From: an uncultured Bacteroidales bacterium
Lineage (GTDB): Bacteria > Bacteroidota > Bacteroidia > Bacteroidales > Paludibacteraceae
Length of the DNA: 64,000 bases
Direction of reading: 5' to 3'
Assembly (NCBI GenBank): GCA_900542355.1
Contig: UQNE01000008.1
Location: 1 to 64,000, forward strand
Below are positions 57,561 through 64,000 of the stretch, in pieces. The notes under the pieces are model-generated. The model saw nothing but the letters and a program-made list of their open reading frames with translations. It ran no database searches and had not been told where the DNA came from. Numbering within the stretch: the first letter of the stretch is position 1; every line of letters starts with the position of its first letter. Both the position numbers and the translations under genes were made by a program.

Positions 57561-59614
57561 ATAGTCCTATCGAGGAACTCCATCAGTCTGCGGTGCAGAT
57601 GCTCGTAGTTGGAGCGTTTCTTTAGGAAGTGGTTGTCATCGGGATAGACTTGCATCTCAAATTGTTTTCCCGCTTCCACTAGCGACTCTATATATAATAA
57701 GGTGTTCTGTGCGTGAACATTGTCGTCTGCCAATCCGTGTACAATCAGCAGTTTGCCGTTTAGGCGGTCGCCTTTGTCGGTTAGGTTGCTTTGGTTGTAC
57801 CCACTTTCGTTCACTTGCGGTCGCCGCATATATCGCTCGGTGTATGCCGAGTCGTAGAGCCGCCAATCGGTAACGGGCGCAATGGCAATACCGCAAAGGA
57901 ACGGACTGTCAGACTGAGACATCGTCGTAAGCGTCTGAAAACCACCATAACTCCACCCGCACAAGCACATTCGGTTGCCGTCTATGTAGGGCAATGTCTG
58001 CAAGTGTTTAGCGGCACTAATCTGGTCTTGTGCCTCTACCCGCCCTAATTGCATATACGATGCATTTCTGAATTGGCGACCTCTGCAGTCCGTACCCCGC
58101 CCGTCCACGCAGGCTACTACATACCCCGCATCTGCCAAATAGTACTCCCAACGCTTGCGCCATTGGTTGAGCACGCGCTGGCTCTGCGGACCCGAATACT
58201 GCATCATCAGCACGGGGTATTTCTTGTTCTTGTCGAATCCTTTGGGCAAAATCATCCACCCGTTCAGTTGGTCGCCGCGCTCTGTGGTAAACGAGAAAAA
58301 CTCCTTCTCGGGAATACCCAAGGCCTGCCAATCGCGAGCAATATCGGCATTGTCTTGCAAAACCGCAACCCGCTTCTTACTTCCGTCTTTGCTCAAGTTA
58401 TAGAGCGTGTAGGTGTCGGGCTGAGAAACCGATTGATAGTCATCTATCATCTTGCGATAGTCGCCCGAGAAATACAGGTTGTGCATTCCCTCGCCGTCAG
58501 TGAGGCAAACCGGTGCGCCTTTTTTGAGCGAGAGCATATACCCATTCCGCGTCTGTGGAGTGGTAGCCGCCTGATAATAAAGCGTTTGCGTGTTCTCATC
58601 AAACCCGTATATCTCCGTTAGGTCAATGTCTTTCGGTGTCAGTTGTTTTTGCTCAATACCTTGTGCAGAATAGAGATAAGCCGACCGCCAACCGTTCTTC
58701 TCGCTCAATACGATGATGCGGTTGTCCTGCAACCACTGCCATTGGTCAAACAGTTCGTAATCTACAAAGCAATCTTTGCTCTCCTCCTTGTATAGCGGTC
58801 GCGAAACGGTGGAGCGGGGATTGCAGAGCAACACATCCATTCTCGTTTGGTCGCGATTGAGTCGCAGTACTGCCAACTCGCTCGGCTTCTCTTCTTTGCC
58901 TTGTTGTATCGGGTTGGTCCAGCGCAAACGAGGCAAATACACATCCTCGTCCGCATCGTGTGTCTGCATCGTGCGGATAGTCTTGTCCTTGATATCGTAC
59001 ACGCATACCGATACTTTCGCATTCGGTTCTCCTGCTTTGGGGTAGCGGAGCGACTGCTCACGCGGGTAGGTAGTACTCAAAAACTCCTGCCACGAGAATG
59101 TCGGCACTTGCGTCTCATCGAGGCGCACAAAAGCCAACTGTTTCGAGTCCGGAGAGAAAGCAAACATACAGGTAATTCCAAACTCCTCCTCATATAGCCA
59201 ATCGGCTATTCCGTTGATTATCTCCGGGTTATCGTCGTGAGTAACTGCTACCTCGGTACCAAAATCCAACTTGTGCAGATATAGGTTGTTGCCTTTCGCA
59301 AAAGCAATGTATTTGCCGTTCGGCGACAACACCGCATCGCGCACAAGCGTGTCGCTTAGGTGCTTGCGTGTATTCTTTTGAGTATCAACAATATAGTAAT
59401 CTGCGATAAACGACCTGCGAAAGAGTTGCTGTTTGTTCTCATATTCTAAGCGGAACCGCCCGTTGTCGCTATTGCCCAACACACTGTCTATCTGCTCAAT
59501 AGACATTTTCTTGGCGTTGTACTTCCCGTCTAAGATGTCGGTCATCACATCAGCATTCGCCCATATCGGCAATATCGATAGGCAGAGAAAAATAGTACAT
59601 CTCAATAGTTTCAT
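57539..59614 (-). CDS. S9 family peptidase, dipeptidyl-peptidase IV type
   Basis: A 691-residue secreted enzyme with signal peptide (ending IWANA). The N-terminal beta-propeller (DPPIV_N) spans about 80-430 (LSPNGKYIAFAKGNNLYLHK, WLYEEEFGITCMFAFSPDSK with the substrate-binding EE pair). The alpha/beta-hydrolase domain has GWSYGGFQT with the nucleophile Ser, LADDNVHAQNT with Asp and DDNHFLKKRSNYEH with His. It should release X-Pro dipeptides in the periplasm or at the surface, as in Porphyromonas. Its C-terminus is coded inside a repeat. Confidence 0.94.
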   Translation of the reverse strand: MKLLRCTIFLCLSILPIWANADVMTDILDGKYNAKKMSIEQIDSVLGNSDNGRFRLEYENKQQLFRRSFIADYYIVDTQKNTRKHLSDTLVRDAVLSPNGKYIAFAKGNNLYLHKLDFGTEVAVTHDDNPEIINGIADWLYEEEFGITCMFAFSPDSKQLAFVRLDETQVPTFSWQEFLSTTYPREQSLRYPKAGEPNAKVSVCVYDIKDKTIRTMQTHDADEDVYLPRLRWTNPIQQGKEEKPSELAVLRLNRDQTRMDVLLCNPRSTVSRPLYKEESKDCFVDYELFDQWQWLQDNRIIVLSEKNGWRSAYLYSAQGIEQKQLTPKDIDLTEIYGFDENTQTLYYQAATTPQTRNGYMLSLKKGAPVCLTDGEGMHNLYFSGDYRKMIDDYQSVSQPDTYTLYNLSKDGSKKRVAVLQDNADIARDWQALGIPEKEFFSFTTERGDQLNGWMILPKGFDKNKKYPVLMMQYSGPQSQRVLNQWRKRWEYYLADAGYVVACVDGRGTDCRGRQFRNASYMQLGRVEAQDQISAAKHLQTLPYIDGNRMCLCGWSYGGFQTLTTMSQSDSPFLCGIAIAPVTDWRLYDSAYTERYMRRPQVNESGYNQSNLTDKGDRLNGKLLIVHGLADDNVHAQNTLLYIESLVEAGKQFEMQVYPDDNHFLKKRSNYEHLHRRLMEFLDRTMDDGPLR

Positions 59615-59760
59615 ACGAAAATATATTTAAGAGGTGTTTGTTGTTAGGTTTAAGCAAAAAATACAACATCTTTGCCAGACTTCCCTTTTTAGACGAGCGC
59701 TAAACCCGATTTAGATTTCGGCTAAGTCTCGATACACGCATAGAAAGTCCACAAATTGCG

Positions 59761-59791
59761 CAAAGATAGCAAAAATATATCATTCTCGCAA
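59761..59791 (-). promoter_or_regulatory. promoter of the DPP-IV gene
   Basis: On the minus strand TTG (59789-59791), a 20-bp spacer and TATCTTTG (59761-59768). Its -33 box lies inside the 3' end of the upstream gene; the leader is about 140 nt. Confidence 0.72.
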
Positions 59792-61090
59792 ATTTATTGT
59801 CTTTTTACCATGTACGATTTGCAATTTGTAAATTCCTATCTGGATGGTTTGTGTAGGCTGTTCCTGCGCCCCAATGTAGCGAATATCTGAGTGCAACGGA
59901 TACGAGGTGTAGTAGATAATCCGCTCATTATCAGGTGCTTCGTATAGCAATGCTTGGGTGCAAAGTGTCCGCTCGTAAGCAGAAAGCAGTTTACCATAGA
60001 AGTTCTTGTTTTCCTCCACCGAAACCCACAATGTACGCACCAACTCACTATTGTTGCCCTCCTGCAAAAAGAATGCCACGGTTTGGTCGGGTAATAGCCG
60101 ATACTGCCACTTGGTGGGCGTATCGTACAACTTCTTGTTTTTGCAACCGACTGATTTTGCGGAAGATACATGCGTGATAGTGGCAGTGCTATCGGCCGCA
60201 AAATCGATGTAATACACCATTTCGGGCGTAATTTCGAATTGCCGTTCGTACCAAATACTGTCCGTGGTCGAGAGCAAAATCTCACTGGCAGGCAGCAATC
60301 CGGTGGAGTTGTCCGGCTCTCCCGAGTAAGCAGCGTTGAGAATCGGAAACGCGATGGCGTAAGAACCGCTTTTGCAATTGGTTCGTTGTAGTATCTCTAC
60401 CTCCTGCAAATCATCCGAATAGACTGCCCAAAGCGACAAGTCTGTGCGGGGATAGTAGGTGCTTTCGGGCGCGTAAACGGTAGGTCGTGTAGTGGTCTTT
60501 TCGACGGCTTTCTCTGCCCAACCGACAAATCGCCACCCGTCCTCATCGGGTAGGGTAGGCAATACGATTCCGCTCCCTGCTTGGCTCTCTGTCAGACGAG
60601 AATAAGTACCGTTTTCTGTCTGTAAATCAATAGAATAAGGCTTCGCAGCGGATTTTTGATAGATGATTTCATATTTTTCAATGTAGAGCGAGTTGGTGCT
60701 TGCCTCAATACGAATGCTAATTTGGCCGTTGGTGCTTTTTATTGCCGGACTGAAAGCGTGAATAATTGCAGTGTATTCGGTGGTGTATCCGCCGCACCAT
60801 TGGTCGAAACCGGAGTCAGAAATAGTCCATACTTCCTGTTCGTCAACCGACATCTGCAATGCCCCTGCTCCGCTGGATTTGTTAGACTTCATAGACAGCC
60901 GAACGCCCTCTATATCAGTGTTTTGCCAACCTTGTAGGGCGAGTGTGGCTTGCTGACCTTTAGTCATCTGTCCCTTTCTTCCGGTGCAGACATAGCCGGC
61001 GGTTGCCCCCTCGGGGAGAACACCGCTTGTCGATATTTCCTTGTTGCTTTCTACCACGAAGGTGGCAACGAGTGCAAGTAAACTAAACAT
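59780..61090 (-). CDS. secreted protein with an InlB/flg_new-type repeat
   Basis: A 436-residue protein with a short signal peptide (MFSLLALVATFVVES). The N-terminal 150 residues are strand-rich (GQQATLALQGWQNTDIEGV, LQMSVDEQEVWTISDSGFDQW) and recall carbohydrate-binding or Bacteroidales surface modules. Residues about 165-225 form one Listeria-Bacteroides repeat: VLPTLPDEDGWRFVGWAEKA and STYYPRTDLSLWAVYSD. The remainder has no recognised domain, ending with an IQIGIYKLQIVHGKKTINLRE tail. No T9SS sorting domain was certain. TATCTTTG on the minus strand at 61112-61119 is a likely -7 box. Confidence 0.72.
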   Translation of the reverse strand: MFSLLALVATFVVESNKEISTSGVLPEGATAGYVCTGRKGQMTKGQQATLALQGWQNTDIEGVRLSMKSNKSSGAGALQMSVDEQEVWTISDSGFDQWCGGYTTEYTAIIHAFSPAIKSTNGQISIRIEASTNSLYIEKYEIIYQKSAAKPYSIDLQTENGTYSRLTESQAGSGIVLPTLPDEDGWRFVGWAEKAVEKTTTRPTVYAPESTYYPRTDLSLWAVYSDDLQEVEILQRTNCKSGSYAIAFPILNAAYSGEPDNSTGLLPASEILLSTTDSIWYERQFEITPEMVYYIDFAADSTATITHVSSAKSVGCKNKKLYDTPTKWQYRLLPDQTVAFFLQEGNNSELVRTLWVSVEENKNFYGKLLSAYERTLCTQALLYEAPDNERIIYYTSYPLHSDIRYIGAQEQPTQTIQIGIYKLQIVHGKKTINLRE

Positions 61091-61191
61091 TCTCTAAAAA
61101 CAATTTGTCCACAAAGATAAGGCAATTTTTCCACATTCGGAATTTTTCTTGGAAATATCGAAAATTATTTTCGTATATCGGGAAAATGTAG

Positions 61192-61199
61192 TAACTTTG
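61192..61199 (+). promoter_or_regulatory. -7 box of the nqr operon promoter
   Basis: TAACTTTG; a TTTTC at the -33 distance is a weak match to TTG. The leader to nqrA is about 125 nt. Confidence 0.5.
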
Positions 61200-61330
61200 C
61201 ACGCATTTTATGCGGTGTAGTGGCGTGTGGGCGTGAAAAACAGGGTCGATTAGGGTGGCAGATAGAGTGAAACCTGCCCGCATTGCGCTTTTGTATTCGG
61301 AAAGAAAATAATACAAAATAATTAACAATC

Positions 61331-62683
61331 ATGCAACAAATCAAACTGAAACATGGTTTGGACATTCCTTTCGAAGGCAAGGCTGCATTGACGCTCGGTA
61401 GTGTCAATCGTCCCACTGTCTTCCATATTGTTCCCGACCATTTCGCCGGCATCACTCCTAAGTTGATGGTGCACGAAGGCGACAGCGTGAAGGCAGGTTC
61501 GCCCCTGTTTCACGACAAAGCATTTGAGCAGATGTTGTTTACATCGCCGGTGAGCGGTAAGGTCGTGGCTATCGTCCGTGGAGACCGCCGAAAAGTGATG
61601 TCTATCGACATTGAGGCAGATGCTTGCACCGCGTATGAGATGTTTGATAAGTCTGCCGACATAAAGACCCTGCTGCTTCAGTCGGGTCTTTGGTGTCTTA
61701 TCAAGCAGCGTCCTTACGATTGCATCGCTATGCCGAGCAAGCAGCCGAAGGCCATCTTCATCTCTACTTTCGATTCTGCTCCCGTGGCACCGGACTACGA
61801 GTGGGTGCTCAAAGGCAAATTGGCAGAGTTACAGGCCGCTGTAAGTGCGTTGAGCACGGTCGCACCGGTGTATGTGGGTATTCGTGGCGGCGCGAAAGCC
61901 ATCGAGTTCCGTGAGTTGAAAGACTGCACCTTGTACGAGGTGTTCGGTCCGCACCCGGCAGGCAATGTGGGTGTGCAAATCAACCACATCGCACCTATCG
62001 CCAAGGGTGAGACGGTATGGACCATCAACATCCAAGACCTGAGTATCATCGGGCGTCTGCTGACCAAAGGTATCGTGGATATGCAGAAGAAAGTGGCTCT
62101 CACCGGACCGCTGGCTTACGGTGCGCAGTACTACAATGTGCTGCCGGGTATGCCCGTATCGAGTGTGATTGCCTGCAATGTGCATAAGGAGTTGCCTTGC
62201 CGCTATGTCGCCGGTAATGTGCTGAGCGGACACCAAGTGGCACTCGATGAGATGATTAGTATCTACGACAACCAATTCACCGTGTTGGACGAAGGTACTG
62301 AGAACCATGAGTTTATGGGCTGGATCATGCCGCGCTTCGATAACTTCAATGCCGGTTGCACCGACTTTGCCAAGATGTTCGACTGCGGCTTCACGCGCTG
62401 GCTCTTCGGCAAGAAGCACTATCAGTGGGACGCTCGTCTGAAAGGTGGTCGCCGCGCTATCATCGTGAGCGGTCAGTACGACAAGGTGTTCCCGATGGAT
62501 ATCTATCCCGAGTACCTGATCAAGGCTATGATTGCCGGCAATATCGATAAGATGGAGGCGTTGGGCGTGTATGAAGTGGCTCCCGAAGACTTTGCGCTTT
62601 GCGAGTATGTCTGCACGAGCAAGATGCCGCTGCAAGCCATCGTTAGAACAGCATTGGATAACTTAAAAAAGGAGATTGAGTGA
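61331..62683 (+). CDS. nqrA: Na+-translocating NADH:quinone reductase subunit A
   Basis: A 450-residue subunit. KLKHGLDIPFEGKAALTLGS opens the family; VKAGSPLFHDKAFEQMLFTSPVSGKVVAI is the barrel-sandwich part, and FGPHPAGNVGVQINHIAPIAKGETVWTI, DNQFTVLDEGTENHEFMGW and the C-terminal SKMPLQAIVRTALDNLKKEIE fit NqrA. It is the peripheral cytoplasmic subunit near the quinone site of the Na+ pump. Its stop overlaps the start of nqrB by 4 bp. Confidence 0.96.
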   Translation: MQQIKLKHGLDIPFEGKAALTLGSVNRPTVFHIVPDHFAGITPKLMVHEGDSVKAGSPLFHDKAFEQMLFTSPVSGKVVAIVRGDRRKVMSIDIEADACTAYEMFDKSADIKTLLLQSGLWCLIKQRPYDCIAMPSKQPKAIFISTFDSAPVAPDYEWVLKGKLAELQAAVSALSTVAPVYVGIRGGAKAIEFRELKDCTLYEVFGPHPAGNVGVQINHIAPIAKGETVWTINIQDLSIIGRLLTKGIVDMQKKVALTGPLAYGAQYYNVLPGMPVSSVIACNVHKELPCRYVAGNVLSGHQVALDEMISIYDNQFTVLDEGTENHEFMGWIMPRFDNFNAGCTDFAKMFDCGFTRWLFGKKHYQWDARLKGGRRAIIVSGQYDKVFPMDIYPEYLIKAMIAGNIDKMEALGVYEVAPEDFALCEYVCTSKMPLQAIVRTALDNLKKEIE

Positions 62684-63888
62684 TGTTTAACGGTTTATAT
62701 AAATTAGTAGAGAAACTTCGCCCTACCTTCTCGGAGGGTGGTAAGTTGCATGCGCTTCACTCGCTGTTCGACGGGTTTGATACATTCTTGTTCACCCCCA
62801 ACACCACAGCCAAGCGCATCGGTTCGCAGATACACGATGGTTCCGACTCCAAGCGCACCATGATTATGGTGATATTGGCATTGGTACCGGCGATGTTGTT
62901 CGGTATGTTCAATGTCGGCTACCAACACTTGTTGGCTACCGGCGAGTTGGTACGCGGCGGAATGACTTGTGCCTTGTGGTGGAAAGCATTCGGCTTTGGC
63001 TTGCTGGCTGTATTGCCTTATATCATTGTCAGTTACGCTGTTGGATTGGGCATTGAGTTCACCGTGGCACAATGGAAGAAAGAAGAGATTCAAGAGGGTT
63101 TCCTCGTTACGGGTTTCATTATTCCGTTGGTTGTGCCGATCAATACTCCGCTGTGGATGGTGGCTATCGCTACGGCGTTCGCTGTTATCTTTGCGAAAGA
63201 GGTCTTTGGCGGTACAGGCTACAACATCTTCAATGTGGCTCTTATCACGCGCGCGTTCCTATTCTTTGCATACCCGACTCACATGACGGGCGACGCTGCC
63301 TTTGTTCGTACCGGTGGTACTTGGGGTTGGGACAGCGGTAAGACCCTCGTTGATGGTTTCTCAGGCGCAACTCCCCTCACACAGTTGGCTACCGCAACCG
63401 ATGCCAATTTCGTGCCTGTTGATTTCTGGACGGCTTTCAATGGCTTGATTCCGGGTTCTGTGGGCGAGACCTGCTGCTGGGCTATCCTGCTCGGTGCGCT
63501 CTTGCTGCTCACTACGGGCGTGGCTTCGTGGAAGACGATGCTCAGTATCTTTGTAGGTGGCGGACTGACCGCATGGTTGTTCAATGTATGTGGTCCTGAC
63601 ACCGCTGCGGCTCACTTCCCATGGTATATGCACCTCGTAACCGGCGGTTTCGCTTTCGGTGCTGTGTTTATGGCTACCGACCCTGTTACCTCGGCTCGTA
63701 CCGAGTGCGGTAAGTGGATCTATGGTTTCCTTATCGGATTCATGGCAGTGGTTATCCGCGTGCTCAACCCCGGTTATCCGGAGGGTATGATGCTCGCTAT
63801 CCTGCTGATGAATGCCTTTGCTCCACTCATCGACTGGTGTGTAGTGCAAGTGAATATCAAACGCCGTATGAAACGCGCTAAAATCTAA
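62680..63888 (+). CDS. nqrB: Na+-translocating NADH:quinone reductase subunit B
   Basis: A 402-residue integral membrane subunit with about ten helices. The motif VDGFSGATPLTQLA contains the Thr that carries covalently bound FMN in NqrB. KEVFGGTGYNIFNVALITRAFLFFAYP and VTGGFAFGAVFMATDPVTSA are typical of NqrB/RnfD. It shuttles electrons inside the Na+ pump. Confidence 0.97.
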   Translation: MMFNGLYKLVEKLRPTFSEGGKLHALHSLFDGFDTFLFTPNTTAKRIGSQIHDGSDSKRTMIMVILALVPAMLFGMFNVGYQHLLATGELVRGGMTCALWWKAFGFGLLAVLPYIIVSYAVGLGIEFTVAQWKKEEIQEGFLVTGFIIPLVVPINTPLWMVAIATAFAVIFAKEVFGGTGYNIFNVALITRAFLFFAYPTHMTGDAAFVRTGGTWGWDSGKTLVDGFSGATPLTQLATATDANFVPVDFWTAFNGLIPGSVGETCCWAILLGALLLLTTGVASWKTMLSIFVGGGLTAWLFNVCGPDTAAAHFPWYMHLVTGGFAFGAVFMATDPVTSARTECGKWIYGFLIGFMAVVIRVLNPGYPEGMMLAILLMNAFAPLIDWCVVQVNIKRRMKRAKI

Positions 63889-63893
63889 ATAAT

Positions 63894-64000
63894 ATGGCAC
63901 AGAAGAAATTTGTATGCTCCGTATGTGGCTATGTCCACATCGGCGATAAAGCACCTGAGGAGTGCCCGCAGTGCCACCAAAAGGGTGTGTTTGTAGAAGA
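63894..64000 (+). CDS. rubredoxin-like gene, 5' part only (cut by window edge)
   Basis: Begins 5 bp after nqrB with MAQKKFVCSVCGYVHIGDKA followed by PEECPQCHQKGVFVEE and runs off the window. CSVCGY and CPQCH form the two Cys pairs of a rubredoxin or rubrerythrin-type metal knuckle. In the usual nqr order the next gene is nqrC. The fragment may be a stand-alone rubredoxin-like protein or the N-terminal domain of a longer product; the window cannot decide. Confidence 0.75.
   Translation, partial: MAQKKFVCSVCGYVHIGDKAPEECPQCHQKGVFVE

Overview
The window comes from a member of the order Bacteroidales, probably host-associated. The evidence is a SusC/SusD pair, GldD, a TamL-type Omp85 lipoprotein, BACON domains, Na+-NQR genes, a DPP-IV-type S9 peptidase, and many promoters of the Bacteroidetes form TTG-N19/20-TANNTTTG. 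Genes lie on both strands. Spacers are unusually rich in short repeats. No phage, CRISPR array, rRNA operon or intact insertion sequence was found.

Layout. 1-9.3 kb: 5' end of a secreted protein (minus), a repeat-rich spacer, DUF486 and ttcA (minus), three tRNAs (Gly-GCC, Leu-CAG, Leu-GAG) with a structured stretch among them, a PepSY-like lipoprotein, a PspC/PadR/head-GIN envelope-stress set, a PagL-like lipid A deacylase, gldD, a GGGP synthase, and a 0.75-kb non-coding region with two candidate structured RNAs. 9.3-20.1 kb: one long plus-strand cluster of small secreted protein, zinc-ribbon protein, Ser/Thr kinase-FHA, FHA-membrane protein, FHA-TM-trypsin protease, PP2C phosphatase, second membrane kinase, BACON-barrel protein and TPR protein. 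This looks like a self-contained phospho-signalling system running from cytoplasm to envelope, and it is the strongest candidate for an undescribed system here. 20.2-29.5 kb: a GT2 glycosyltransferase and a metal-efflux operon (CusB-, CusA- and CusC-like) with an S41 peptidase and an ICMT-like methyltransferase inserted. 29.5-39.1 kb: SusC/SusD, a CBM20-like lipoprotein, a radical SAM protein, a gene remnant and a secreted X25-like protein. 39.5-55.6 kb: housekeeping and envelope genes (SpoU methyltransferase, tamL, rnhB, sppA, lpxK, an MsbA-like ABC exporter, a TPM protein, lemA, hflX, pyrG, hpt, a phosphohexomutase). 56.2-64 kb: a FucP-like transporter and DPP-IV peptidase, an InlB/flg_new-repeat secreted protein, then nqrA-nqrB and the start of a rubredoxin-like gene cut by the window end.

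Repeats are the other theme: four spacers carry degenerate arrays with CTAG/ATAG boxes phased every 9 bp; a ~300-bp non-coding element occurs twice plus a fragment; solitary IS-like end sequences occur three times; a 64-bp ATTAATGGAG element occurs twice; and four 14-bp units lie inside a TolC-family signal-peptide coding region, where a change in copy number would shift the reading frame.

Limits: everything was read by eye. Product names rest on recognised motifs, not searches. Structured-RNA calls rest on hand-drawn helices.
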